Assembly (NCBI RefSeq): GCF_014879975.1
Contig: NZ_CP062501.1
Span: 1,116,001 to 1,180,000 of the forward strand
Direction of reading: 5' to 3'
Source of the DNA: Vibrio bathopelagicus
GTDB lineage: Bacteria > Pseudomonadota > Gammaproteobacteria > Enterobacterales > Vibrionaceae
Length of the DNA stretch: 64,000 nucleotides
Position numbers and translations under genes: made by a program. Shown here piece after piece: positions 19,171 to 27,654 of the stretch (its first letter is position 1; each line of letters opens with the position of its first letter). The notes beneath the pieces were generated by a model, which saw only the letters and a list, made by a program, of their open reading frames with translations, ran no database searches and was not told the origin of the DNA.

Positions 19171-20556
19171 ATGCTCTCGACATATCGTCATTTAGACAAA
19201 GAATTTTGGCAAAAATTATTGCACATTGGTTTACCAGTCTCATTGCAAACCATGTTGTTTTCACTGCTTGGCGTGGTCGATATTTTTATGGTCAATCAGC
19301 TTGGTGATTCTGCAACCGCCGCGGTTGGCGTTGGCAACCGTATCTTCTTCTTCAACTTGATCATGGTGTCGGGGATTAGTGGAGCCGTGAGCGTGCTAGC
19401 TTCGCAATATTTTGGCGCGGGAGATTTCAACGGAATTCGACGCACACTAGCGCAATCATGGGCACTGTCGATCTTTGCCATCATCCCCTTTGTATTCATC
19501 TATACATTGGTTCCTGAATCAGTGGTGTCTGTGGTGGCCTCAGACCCTGATTACGTCCGATTGGCAACGGATTACCTTTGGATAACAGGAGCCAGCCTTA
19601 TTGGTACCGCCGTAGTTGTGCCGCTAGAAAGTGCACTGCGATCGGTCGGCGAAGCTAAGCTACCAACCAAAATCAGTATTTGGGCGATCGTCGTCAATGC
19701 GATTCTCAATGCATTGCTTATCTTCGGCTTATTCGGCTTTCCAGAGCTAGGTGTTGTTGGCGCGGCGATTGGCACCACAATTTCTCGATTCTTTCAAACG
19801 ATTGCCCTGCTTATCATGGCGAAGAAACACTATACGCATCTATTCCCAACATTAAGCAATTGGCGAGATGCGATATTACCGAAGCATAGAAAGAAGTACT
19901 TTACGATAGCCATACCTATGTTGGTTCATGACACGGCTTGGGCGGGTGGAATACTGATTTATAACGTTATTGTTGGTCAGATGGGCGTTGGCGAGCTTGC
20001 GATAATCTCATTATTATCGCCGGTAGAAAGCATCTTGATCTCGGCGTTCATAGGGTTTGCAGTCGCGGCTTCGATCATTTTAGGCAACGAGATCGGCGCG
20101 AAGAACTATCAACGTGTTGAAAACACCGCTTGGGGGTATGTCTTGGTCAGCTGTGGGCTTGCGGCTCTGTTAGCCTTGTTGTGCTGGTTTTCTAAACCCG
20201 CGATCATATACATGATTGGTCTTACTCACTTAGAGCTTAAAGACACAGCAGTTAACGTTACCTTAGTAATGGCACTCGGCATGATACTAAGAGTCTTCAA
20301 TATGGTTGGCATTGGTGGTGTGTTGAAAAGCGGTGGAGACATCAACTACAGCATCTTCATCGACCTATTTGGCCAGTGGGCAATTGGAATTCCCCTCGCC
20401 TATTTTACCGCTTTGGTGTTGGGTTGGTCTTTAGAGTGGGTATTAATGATTGTGCTATTAGAAGAACTGGCCAAGATAATTTTAACCAGCCAACGAATTC
20501 AGTCTAAGAAGTGGATTAACAACCTAATAGAAGAACCTGAGCACATTCCTATTTAA
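19171..20556 (+). CDS. MATE-family efflux transporter (copy 1)
   Basis: A 461-residue multidrug and toxin extrusion protein with 12 membrane helices in two related halves (HIGLPVSLQTMLFSLLGVVDIFMVNQLG; IAIPMLVHDTAWAGGILIYNVIVGQMG). Ion-coupled export of cationic compounds is the family role. The ATG is preceded by GAGGGGAAA. Ends in KKWINNLIEE, a tail shared with the second MATE protein at 37680 (RRWINNLTVT), showing the two are close relatives. Probably controlled by the divergent AraC gene. Confidence 0.9.
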   Translation: MLSTYRHLDKEFWQKLLHIGLPVSLQTMLFSLLGVVDIFMVNQLGDSATAAVGVGNRIFFFNLIMVSGISGAVSVLASQYFGAGDFNGIRRTLAQSWALSIFAIIPFVFIYTLVPESVVSVVASDPDYVRLATDYLWITGASLIGTAVVVPLESALRSVGEAKLPTKISIWAIVVNAILNALLIFGLFGFPELGVVGAAIGTTISRFFQTIALLIMAKKHYTHLFPTLSNWRDAILPKHRKKYFTIAIPMLVHDTAWAGGILIYNVIVGQMGVGELAIISLLSPVESILISAFIGFAVAASIILGNEIGAKNYQRVENTAWGYVLVSCGLAALLALLCWFSKPAIIYMIGLTHLELKDTAVNVTLVMALGMILRVFNMVGIGGVLKSGGDINYSIFIDLFGQWAIGIPLAYFTALVLGWSLEWVLMIVLLEELAKIILTSQRIQSKKWINNLIEEPEHIPI

Positions 20557-20613
20557 ACAGACGCTTTAACTGACATTTATGATCGGGCGATAAATTCAAA
20601 AGAACTCACACCC

Positions 20614-20657
20614 AAGGGCTGATTTGTGGCATTGCGCTAAAGATGAAGCCCTTTTTT
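20614..20657 (+). terminator. Probable terminator of MATE copy 1
   Basis: AAGGGCT (20614-20620) pairs with AGCCCTT (20647-20653), followed by a run of T. The loop of 26 nt is long, so confidence is moderate. Confidence 0.5.
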
Positions 20658-20700
20658 CTATTTCTATTCCTGTTTACGAGAGTTCTGAATCAGGCAAGAC

Positions 20701-21171
20701 TTATAAGTCAGTAAATCGATGGATGATTTGGTTCGAGCTACCACGCCAATCTAACATTGGATCCGCTTTATCTTGTTCGAAACGACCGTCAATCAGGGTA
20801 TCAACGTATTCCAATACTTGCTTCTGCTTTTCATCCAGCTCATCTAGCTCGTAGCCAGTCCACATCCAAATGTCTTTACCTTCGCACTCCGCTTTTACAC
20901 GCTGAACAAGCTTAAGCACTTCAGACACGTTTGCCGGATGCAGAGGGTCACCACCAGAAAGCGATAAACCACGACGCTTTATTCGAGGATCATTGAGATC
21001 AGCGATAATTTGGTCTTGTAGTTCTTGAGTAAACAGATGCCCAGAGTCCAACCTTTGTGTCGATTGGTTATAACACCCACGGCACTGGTGCACACAACCC
21101 GACACAAACAAGGTGCAGCGTGTTCCTGGGCCGTTTACAACGTCGATTGGGTGATATTGGTGATAATTCAT
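20701..21171 (-). CDS. nrdG: Anaerobic ribonucleotide reductase activating protein
   Basis: Radical-SAM enzyme that installs the glycyl radical on NrdD. The [4Fe-4S] site is the CxxxCxxC motif in FVSGCVHQCRGCYN (about residues 26-33). The glycine-rich SAM motif is SLSGGDPL. At 156 residues it has the family length. It is downstream of nrdD, separated by 154 bp that contain a strong hairpin, so its expression may be set below that of nrdD. Confidence 0.96.
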   Translation of the reverse strand: MNYHQYHPIDVVNGPGTRCTLFVSGCVHQCRGCYNQSTQRLDSGHLFTQELQDQIIADLNDPRIKRRGLSLSGGDPLHPANVSEVLKLVQRVKAECEGKDIWMWTGYELDELDEKQKQVLEYVDTLIDGRFEQDKADPMLDWRGSSNQIIHRFTDL

Positions 21172-21240
21172 AAGGCAGTATTGAAAACTCGTGATTGCTT
21201 AATGGTTTAACTTGAAAGTAGCGAGAAGTAAAACAAATGA

Positions 21241-21269
21241 ATTGGTATCGACATTGAGCCGATACCAAT
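21241..21269 (-). terminator. Hairpin between nrdD and nrdG
   Basis: A perfect 10-bp inverted repeat, ATTGGTATCG (21241-21250) and CGATACCAAT (21260-21269), lies in the nrdD-nrdG gap. On the coding (minus) strand it is followed by TCATTTGTTTTA, a poor T-run. It may attenuate read-through or stabilise the upstream mRNA rather than fully terminate. Confidence 0.5.
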
Positions 21270-21325
21270 CTTGTTTCGTGAAACGTAGATCTTCTAAGTA
21301 AACTAACTAATGATCTTAGGCCTGA

Positions 21326-23446
21326 CTAAAGGTGCTTCACGCGACGTTTAACTTCTTCTTGCTTGCCGAAGTTAAATGGTCGTGCATCAGGGCTACCAAG
21401 GTAACCACAAACACGGCGTGTTACCGATACTTTCGTTGAGTCATGGTTGCCACACTTAGGACACGTAAAGCCTTTACTTGTACAGTCGAACTCACCGTTG
21501 TAGCCACATTCGTAGCACTCATCAATTGGCGTGTTGGTGCCATAGTAAGGAACACGTGTGTAGCTGTAGTCCCATACGTTTTCTAGTGCTTCGATGTTCT
21601 TCTGCATGTTCGGGAATTCGCCGTAACAGATAAAACCACCGCTAGAGATTTCAGGATAAGGCATCTCGAAATCGATCTTGTCATATGGGTTCACTTTCTT
21701 CTGTACGTCTAGGTGAAAGCTGTTGGTGTAGTAACCACGGTCTGTTACGCCATCAATCACACCGAACTCTTTGGTATCGATGCTGCAAAAACGGCTACAT
21801 AGGTTTTCACTTGGAGTGCCGTATAGGCTGAACGCGTAACCAGTTTCTTTGGTCCAAGATTCCACTTCACGCTTCATGTATTCCACCAGCTCAAGCGCTT
21901 TTGTACGCATTTCGCCGTCGTCGTAAAGGTGAACGTCAGTGCCGTAAAGTGCAGTCATTGCTTCGTGGATACCAATGTAACCAAGAGAAACAGATGCACG
22001 ACCATTCTTGAAGATATCGGCAATAGAGTCGTCTGCTTTCAAGCGAACGCCACACGCGCCTTCCATGTATAGGATTGGAGCAACACGCGCTTTCACGTTT
22101 TCTAGACGCGAAATACGAGTTTCTAACGCACGACGAGCTAGCTTGAGTTTTTCATCAAGCAGTTCGTAGAACTTAGCCATATTTTGTTTTGCGTTAATTG
22201 CAATGCGTGGCAAGTTCAAGCTAACAACACCTAGGTTGTTACGTCCTTCATGAATCAGCTCACCGTTTTCTTCGTAAGTATTCAAGAAGCTACGGCAACC
22301 CATAGGCGTTTTAAATGACCCTGTCACTTCTACTACTTTGTCGTAGTTAAGAATGTCTGGGTACATACGCTTAGATGCACACTCAAGCGCCAATTGCTTG
22401 ATGTCGTAGTTTGGATCTTGCTTCTGGTGATTCAAGCCATCTTTGATTGCAAAGACCAGTTTAGGGAACACGGCTGTTTTGCGATTCTTACCTAAACCTG
22501 CAATGCGGTTCTTCAAGATAGATTGCTGGATAAGTTTTGAACCCCAGCTTTCGCCTAGACCAAAACCAAACGTAACGAATGGTGTTTGACCGTTAGCTGT
22601 ATGCAGCGTGTTTACTTCGTATTCCAGAGATTGGAACGCGTCGTAACACTCTTTCTCAGTACGAGAGATAGCAAAAGCTTCTGGGCTATGAATGTCCCAC
22701 TCTTTTGCTAGCGATAGGTGCTTCTCGTAGCTCGCCATAACGTAAGGTTCAAGAACCTCATCGATGCGGTTAATCGTCGTGCCGCCGTAAATGTGGCTCG
22801 CTACTTGCGCGATGATTTGCGCGGTTACCGCTGTTGCCGTAGAAATAGACTTAGGTGTGTCGATTTCCGCGTTACCCATCTTGAAGCCATGCGTTAACAT
22901 GCCTTTCAGATCGATAAGCATACAGTTAAACATTGGGAAGAACGGTGCGTAGTCTAGATCGTGGTAGTGGATGTCGCCACACTCGTGAGCTTGTACGATG
23001 TCACGCGGCAAAATGTGAGTTTTCGCATAGTGTTTAGCCACGATACCCGCCAGCAAATCACGCTGAGTTGGGATAACTTTGCCATCTTTATTGGCATTCT
23101 CATTGATCAGATCAACATTGCTTTCTTCGATCAGGCCTTCGATTTCACGCGTTAAAGCGCTTTGCTTTTCACGTGCGATGTCGCGGTCATGACGATATTC
23201 AATGTAGGCACGAGCCAGAGACTTATAAGGTCCCTGCATTAGCTCGTTCTCGACCATAGTTTGAATTTCAGAGATATGAACTTCATCGTAGTCTTCGAGC
23301 TTCAACTCAACTGCCAATGCCACATTCAGAGCATAAATAGCAATTTCCTTATCGGCTTTGTCTGATGCTGCTTCCACTGCAGCTTGGATGCGATCTCTAC
23401 TGAATGGAGCTCTTGAGCCATCACGCTTGATTACGATTGATTTCAC
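21326..23446 (-). CDS. nrdD: Anaerobic ribonucleoside-triphosphate reductase
   Basis: Class III ribonucleotide reductase, making dNTPs from NTPs without oxygen. An N-terminal ATP-cone (IVIKRDGSRAPFSRDRIQAAV) allows allosteric control. The C-terminal zinc site has CYECGY and CPKCGNHD, and the glycyl radical lies in RVCGYLGSPDARPFNFGKQEE. About 706 residues, the usual length. The start is GTG; two GTG codons are consecutive (23449 and 23446), and AAGGAG placed 5 bases before the second favours 23446. Upstream lie two NrdR boxes and an FNR box, giving control by nucleotide level and by oxygen. Confidence 0.97.
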   Translation of the reverse strand: MKSIVIKRDGSRAPFSRDRIQAAVEAASDKADKEIAIYALNVALAVELKLEDYDEVHISEIQTMVENELMQGPYKSLARAYIEYRHDRDIAREKQSALTREIEGLIEESNVDLINENANKDGKVIPTQRDLLAGIVAKHYAKTHILPRDIVQAHECGDIHYHDLDYAPFFPMFNCMLIDLKGMLTHGFKMGNAEIDTPKSISTATAVTAQIIAQVASHIYGGTTINRIDEVLEPYVMASYEKHLSLAKEWDIHSPEAFAISRTEKECYDAFQSLEYEVNTLHTANGQTPFVTFGFGLGESWGSKLIQQSILKNRIAGLGKNRKTAVFPKLVFAIKDGLNHQKQDPNYDIKQLALECASKRMYPDILNYDKVVEVTGSFKTPMGCRSFLNTYEENGELIHEGRNNLGVVSLNLPRIAINAKQNMAKFYELLDEKLKLARRALETRISRLENVKARVAPILYMEGACGVRLKADDSIADIFKNGRASVSLGYIGIHEAMTALYGTDVHLYDDGEMRTKALELVEYMKREVESWTKETGYAFSLYGTPSENLCSRFCSIDTKEFGVIDGVTDRGYYTNSFHLDVQKKVNPYDKIDFEMPYPEISSGGFICYGEFPNMQKNIEALENVWDYSYTRVPYYGTNTPIDECYECGYNGEFDCTSKGFTCPKCGNHDSTKVSVTRRVCGYLGSPDARPFNFGKQEEVKRRVKHL

Positions 23447-23490
23447 CACTTCTCCTTACTCTTGAGGTATTCACAGACTTATCCACAAAC

Positions 23491-23505
23491 ACACTATATA
23501 GAGCG
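23491..23505. promoter_or_regulatory. NrdR box 1 upstream of nrdD
   Basis: ACACTATATAGAGCG matches 13 of 15 positions of the NrdR consensus ACACWATATMTWGTG. It lies 45 bp from the nrdD start. Its start is exactly 31 bp from that of the second box, the three-turn spacing typical of tandem NrdR sites. Confidence 0.75.
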
Positions 23506-23521
23506 ATTTATCGTTTAACTA

Positions 23522-23536
23522 ACACTAGATATTGTG
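23522..23536. promoter_or_regulatory. NrdR box 2 upstream of nrdD
   Basis: ACACTAGATATTGTG matches 14 of 15 positions of the NrdR consensus. Together with box 1 it forms the usual tandem operator bound by the NrdR repressor when dATP is plentiful. Confidence 0.8.
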
Positions 23537-23568
23537 GCGTATTTAACGAGAACCACCAACTTTGAGTA

Positions 23569-23582
23569 TTGATTTGGATCAA
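23569..23582. promoter_or_regulatory. FNR box between nrdD and the secreted nuclease gene
   Basis: TTGATTTGGATCAA is a perfect match to TTGATNNNNATCAA. It lies 123 bp upstream of nrdD and 168 bp upstream of the divergent nuclease, and fits anaerobic activation of nrdDG by FNR. CRP sites are related but differ at the outer bases. Confidence 0.8.
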
Positions 23583-23749
23583 TAAAACGCGCACGCTGAA
23601 CAAGATAAATCCAATATTATTACGTGAGTTCTCAAGTCGAAAAGAAACAATGTAACAATAAAAAAACTGCTAAAAAGAGTTGAATTTTTGGTAAGTGTTG
23701 TAGGATAACGGCTCAACTATATTGGATGACAAAATTAGGGATATTTGGG

Positions 23750-24628
23750 ATGAAACGACTTCAAAAGTGGGTAATGCTAGGTTGCTTACTCAGTAGCCAC
23801 ACATTTGCTGAACCTTTGACCATATCCAGTTGGAATATCGAATGGTTATCAACCAATGTGGCTGTGAATAAGTTTTCTGATCAACGTGATCAAGCGGATT
23901 TCGATAAACTCAAACAGTATTTCCAATCCTTAGATGCGGATGTGGTTGCTTTTCAAGAAGTCGATGACGTAAATGCCATTCAACGCATCGCTGGCGATCA
24001 ATATGAGATCTTAATGTCTGACCGAGCATTGCCCAAAAACAGTAACCGACAATTCAAAGAAGTGAACCAATATACGGGCTTCGCGGTTCGTAAAGGAATC
24101 GCTCTCACTGACTACGCTGACTTTCCTCTGGAAACGAGTGCTAACAGCAAGCTTAGGTTTGCCAGCTATATGGTTGTAGAAACGGACACAAAACCAATTC
24201 ACATGTTGTCAGTGCATTTAAAGGCGGGTTGCAGCGGCGCGTATAAGTCTAACCGCGACTGTTCAAGGCTCAAAGAACAAGCTCAACAACTGAATAAATG
24301 GATACAACAAAGAGAACGCAAAGGTGAAGACTTCGCGATTCTGGGCGACTTTAACCACAACCTCTCCTATTCAAGAGATTGGATGTGGAAAGATATGACG
24401 CAAAATACCGATGCTCAGTTGGCAACAAGAGAAACTCGAGCAGATTGTAAGGTCCGCTCAAATCGTAATAACCACCGTACACACCAATTCCGCTCAGTGA
24501 TTGATCACATTGTCGTTAGCAATTCATTGAATGCATCACCTGCGAAGCAAAAGGTATTTGAAACGCAAGATGTGTTGGACTACAAACTCAGCGACCATTG
24601 CCCAGTGTCAACGACCATCAACTATTAA
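23750..24628 (+). CDS. Secreted endonuclease/exonuclease/phosphatase-family protein
   Basis: About 292 residues with a signal peptide (RLQKWVMLGCLLSSHTFA), so it acts in the periplasm or outside. The fold is the DNase I-like EEP family: SSWNIEWL at the first strand, metal-binding Glu in AFQEVDD, HLKAGC, catalytic GDFNHN, DHIVVSN, and the closing SDHCPV. Several Cys pairs (KAGCSG/RDCS) could form disulfides, as expected of a secreted enzyme. DNA, RNA or a phospho-ester could be the substrate. The frame extends to an ATG at 23726, but only the ATG at 23750 has a ribosome site (AGGG). Confidence 0.85.
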   Translation: MKRLQKWVMLGCLLSSHTFAEPLTISSWNIEWLSTNVAVNKFSDQRDQADFDKLKQYFQSLDADVVAFQEVDDVNAIQRIAGDQYEILMSDRALPKNSNRQFKEVNQYTGFAVRKGIALTDYADFPLETSANSKLRFASYMVVETDTKPIHMLSVHLKAGCSGAYKSNRDCSRLKEQAQQLNKWIQQRERKGEDFAILGDFNHNLSYSRDWMWKDMTQNTDAQLATRETRADCKVRSNRNNHRTHQFRSVIDHIVVSNSLNASPAKQKVFETQDVLDYKLSDHCPVSTTINY

Positions 24629-24642
24629 ATACAGATGTAAAA

Positions 24643-24682
24643 AGAGGCTGACTGGCTTTCAAATTAAAGCGCGTCAGCCTCT
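24643..24682 (-). terminator. Terminator of the YeeE/YedE pair
   Basis: A perfect 10-bp stem (24643-24652 with 24673-24682, 20-nt loop) is followed on the minus strand by TTTTTACA. It lies between the convergent nuclease and transporter genes. Confidence 0.7.
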
Positions 24683-24726
24683 CAAATGCTCATATAAAGC
24701 CTATTCGATAAGCGAGAGGTTTAACG

Positions 24727-25158
24727 CTAGCAAGTTTTATTCGTACGACCCGCTAGCCACATTCCCACCAGCATGCTGACCATAAACACCCACACCGTCG
24801 GGTTACCGCCACTGAGACTCGTCACCGCAGGTCCCGGACAAAAGCCTGCCAGCCCCCAACCTAATCCAAATGCTGTAGAACCAAGAATCAGCTTTCTGTC
24901 TATTAACGGATTGTTACGACTATCTAACAGCTCACCATTAAACGCTTTAGCGCGCTTTTTAATAACTAGGTGATAAAATGGAGCGAACACCAGTAGCGCA
25001 CCGCCCATCACAAATGCCAAGCTCATGTCCCAGTTACCGGTAATGTCTAAGAAGCCGAGCACTTTCTCAGGATCAACCATGCCTGAGATGATCATTCCAG
25101 ACCCAAACAGAATACCTGCGACCAAACCAATAACGATAGTAAATGAAGCGTTTTTCAT
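24727..25158 (-). CDS. YeeE/YedE-type sulfur transporter half, DUF6691 type
   Basis: A 143-residue membrane protein with about four helices and the conserved Cys in LAGFCPGPAV, characteristic of the second half of YeeE/YedE transporters. Full-length relatives (YeeE/TsuA) import thiosulfate through a relay of cysteines. Here the transporter is split into two genes that overlap by one base, so both halves should be made together and form one unit. A second Cys lies at the extreme C-terminus. The sulfur substrate is inferred from the family. Confidence 0.82.
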   Translation of the reverse strand: MKNASFTIVIGLVAGILFGSGMIISGMVDPEKVLGFLDITGNWDMSLAFVMGGALLVFAPFYHLVIKKRAKAFNGELLDSRNNPLIDRKLILGSTAFGLGWGLAGFCPGPAVTSLSGGNPTVWVFMVSMLVGMWLAGRTNKTC

Positions 25159-25637
25159 TATGCCCCCAAGCCAATTAGATTCTTGATAAACACGGTTACG
25201 ATTGCCACACCCATAAATACACAGGTCGCAACAATAGAACGTTTAGATAAACGAGCCATTCCCACAATGCCGTGGCCGCTAGTACAACCGTTCGCTGTTT
25301 TAGTACCGAAGCCAACCAAAAGGCCAGCAATAATGACTAAAATGAAATTCATCTCTTCTAACTGTGGAAGTTGGTAACCCGTCGGAATCAATAGCCAACC
25401 GCTTACGCTCATTCCCACAACAAAGGCAATGCGCCAGCATTTTTCGGTCTTCTCAATGTTCTTGTCCAAACCTGATTGAGAATCCTTGCTTGCACTATTG
25501 TGCGAACCTAATGGCAATAGTCGGCTAACAATACCGCTGATTCCGGCTACTCGCCCTATTCCTAACATAAGAATAATTGCCGACGCACCTAACAACATGC
25601 CACCGAACAATGCATCCCAAGGTATTAAACTCATCAC
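25158..25637 (-). CDS. YeeE/YedE-type sulfur transporter, first half
   Basis: A 159-residue membrane protein with the family motif NGCTSGHGIVGMARLS (about residues 115-130), whose Cys belongs to the substrate path. It has about four helices, with a longer charged loop of 25 residues (NSASKDSQSGLDKNIEKTEK) in the middle. It opens a two-gene unit with the DUF6691 half. In other bacteria such pairs often lie beside an ArsR-type sulfide sensor or a sulfur dioxygenase; neither is here. Confidence 0.82.
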   Translation of the reverse strand: MMSLIPWDALFGGMLLGASAIILMLGIGRVAGISGIVSRLLPLGSHNSASKDSQSGLDKNIEKTEKCWRIAFVVGMSVSGWLLIPTGYQLPQLEEMNFILVIIAGLLVGFGTKTANGCTSGHGIVGMARLSKRSIVATCVFMGVAIVTVFIKNLIGLGA

Positions 25638-25693
25638 CGACCTCTCCTATCCACAAACTTAAATTTAACTCGCCACAAGATAAATTAGAGTTT

Positions 25694-25713
25694 ACTAATA
25701 AATGTAAATTAGT
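25694..25713. promoter_or_regulatory. Possible operator before the YeeE/YedE pair
   Basis: ACTAAT (25694-25699) and ATTAGT (25708-25713) form an inverted repeat with an 8-bp spacer, 57 bp upstream of the first half gene. AT-rich palindromes of this kind are bound by ArsR-type sulfur sensors, but none is encoded nearby. Confidence 0.3.
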
Positions 25714-25781
25714 CAATGCTAATACAATACCACTATGTTTCGGTTTGTAAGTCTGGAATTGAAAAGCTTCCCACATGAAAA

Positions 25782-25809
25782 AAGCCCCTAGGCGTTAACC
25801 TAAGGGCTT
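25782..25809 (-). terminator. Terminator of the glycosyltransferase gene
   Basis: AAGCCCCTAGG pairs with CCTAAGGGCTT (one mismatch) and is followed on the minus strand by six T. It lies 26 bp after the stop at 25836. Confidence 0.85.
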
Positions 25810-25835
25810 GTGATTTAATTCGGCAGTATTGTCAG

Positions 25836-27068
25836 TTACTTAGTCTTGTTCTTTTCGGCTATCCACTGCGACATGTACTTGGTGCTTGCCATGCTGTGGT
25901 GCTTGAGCATCGAACCAAAGAAGTTATCCAGTCGATGAGATTCAAGTTCAGACTCTAACGTAGTTAATCGCTCAATCAAGGTGTCGCCCAGTTGATTCTG
26001 TTCATAGTGCGCTTCAAGGATTGAGTGACACTGGCTTTTAGCCTTAAGCCACTTCTCTTCATCTTTATAGAGTGTAACCGCAGCTTCGACAAACTCATCG
26101 ATATCATCAGTAACTGCGCCCGGCCATTGCAGTTCACCTTGCGGCAACATGCCTTCGCTGCCGATTTCACTGGTCACGTTCGGAGTCTGTAGCTTCATCG
26201 CATCTAGCAGCTTACCTTTAATGCCTGCGCCAAATCGTAGAGGTGCTACACACACACGAGCCTGTTCCATCACTTCTTGAGCGTCTTTAGCCCAACCTTT
26301 GATATGAAAGCCAGTTTTAGGGTTATGCAAAGCCGTCGCTTTCGGCGGCGGGTACGATCCATAAATATGAAGTTCCGTGTCAGGCAACTGCTTGCGGATC
26401 TTCGGCCAAATCTTCTGTAACTGAAGCACTGCATCCCAGTTCGGAGCGTGTCTAAAGTTACCTATCGTCATGAAATGCTTACGTTCTTCAAAGCTTTTCG
26501 TGCTTTCAGGAAGCGTATTGAGATCAACCATGAAAGGCAGATGATGAAGCAGTTTGGGATCGATATTGAATTCAGATTGCAGTAATTCAATCTCGAAACT
26601 TGAAATGATCAACGAAAGATCACAGCGCAGAATAGCGGCAATTTCACGTTTAGCTAAGTCACTGTACAAGTGCGCTTTGGTCAGTTCAGCCTCTTTCTTA
26701 ACCGCTTCATGGCGCGCATTACGCAGAAACTGTAAGTCTTCAGTATCCAACAGCTTAAACGCGTTCGGACATACCTTCTCAACACGCCAACCAAACTGCT
26801 CTTCCATCATGAAACGGTCAAACATCACGACATCGGGTTCAAGCTTTTCAATGTACTGGTCAAAGCTATCGCAATTTAACTGTATAGATTGGCTCGTGAT
26901 GCCCTCTTCGGAGAGATCAATCATGTGCTCGGTTTCTTGAGCTGGCGTTGCAAATTCAACGGACCAACCTTGTCTCTTGAACAGGCGTAAAAGAGACATC
27001 ATATGGCTACCTGCCGCCGATGAGTTCGGTTCTGGCCAAACGTAGCCAATTGCTAAAACTTTCTTCAA
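25836..27068 (-). CDS. Glycosyltransferase, GT4-like (GT-B fold)
   Basis: A 410-residue cytoplasmic protein. The N-terminal Rossmann half begins VLAIGYVWPEPNSSAAGSHM, with the glycine/serine-rich acceptor loop of GT-B enzymes. The C-terminal half holds HFMTIGNFRHAPNWDAVLQL and VAPLRFGAGIKGKLLDAMKLQTPNVTSEIGSEG, the region that binds the nucleotide-sugar. It resembles family 4 transferases. No lipopolysaccharide, capsule or exopolysaccharide genes are nearby, so the acceptor is unknown. Single gene with its own terminator. Confidence 0.82.
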   Translation of the reverse strand: MKKVLAIGYVWPEPNSSAAGSHMMSLLRLFKRQGWSVEFATPAQETEHMIDLSEEGITSQSIQLNCDSFDQYIEKLEPDVVMFDRFMMEEQFGWRVEKVCPNAFKLLDTEDLQFLRNARHEAVKKEAELTKAHLYSDLAKREIAAILRCDLSLIISSFEIELLQSEFNIDPKLLHHLPFMVDLNTLPESTKSFEERKHFMTIGNFRHAPNWDAVLQLQKIWPKIRKQLPDTELHIYGSYPPPKATALHNPKTGFHIKGWAKDAQEVMEQARVCVAPLRFGAGIKGKLLDAMKLQTPNVTSEIGSEGMLPQGELQWPGAVTDDIDEFVEAAVTLYKDEEKWLKAKSQCHSILEAHYEQNQLGDTLIERLTTLESELESHRLDNFFGSMLKHHSMASTKYMSQWIAEKNKTK

Positions 27069-27157
27069 AACACTTCCTAAGAAATAACAAAAGGGACTCT
27101 ACAAGTCCCTAGTCAAATATTTATCGCTGATTATAATTGGTTCTAAGAACTCAGCGA

Positions 27158-27649
27158 TCAGATTCGTTCACCCACATTGCGAGCTATCATAAGCACTTCA
27201 TCCGCAGAGTACAGGTTTGAAATCGTGGTTTCGACCTCTGCACCCAATGTCGACTGATACAGTTTCTGTGCAAAGTTATCCGCTCTGGTGGTCACTAAAA
27301 CATGCTTTAGTGTCGAGCCTTGCTCCGCCAAATGCTGTTTTACCTGCGGCAAAGAATCTAGAATCAGCTTTTTGCCCAATCCTTTACCCTGTGCGCTTGG
27401 TAATACCGCAAGTTGTTCTAACTCCAATACAGCTTCAGGTCTAAAGCCGCTTTTCTGAACCCAGATGATGTAACCCACGATCTCACCTTCACTCTCTGCA
27501 ACAAAGTTAAGAAAGCGCGGCGCGGCATTTAAGTTACATTGTAACCAACCTCTTGAGTTCTGTTGTCGAACAAACGTAGCTTGGTGGACTAAAGCCGCCC
27601 CATCAAGGTCGGCTTTCGTCATAAGACGTACTTTGCTTACTGTACCCAC
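27158..27649 (-). CDS. GNAT-family N-acetyltransferase
   Basis: 163 residues with the GNAT core: VRLMTKADLDGAALVHQ at the start, the central strand VLELEQLAVLPSAQGKGLGKKLI with the acetyl-CoA loop (Q/R-x-x-G-x-G/A form, QGKGLGKK), and DNFAQKLYQSTLGAE near the end. The acetyl acceptor is unknown. The start appears to be GTG at 27649, without an obvious ribosome site. It lies 5 bp after the FabH-like gene, so it is translated from the same mRNA. Confidence 0.82.
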   Translation of the reverse strand: MGTVSKVRLMTKADLDGAALVHQATFVRQQNSRGWLQCNLNAAPRFLNFVAESEGEIVGYIIWVQKSGFRPEAVLELEQLAVLPSAQGKGLGKKLILDSLPQVKQHLAEQGSTLKHVLVTTRADNFAQKLYQSTLGAEVETTISNLYSADEVLMIARNVGERI

Positions 27650-27654
27650 CAGCG

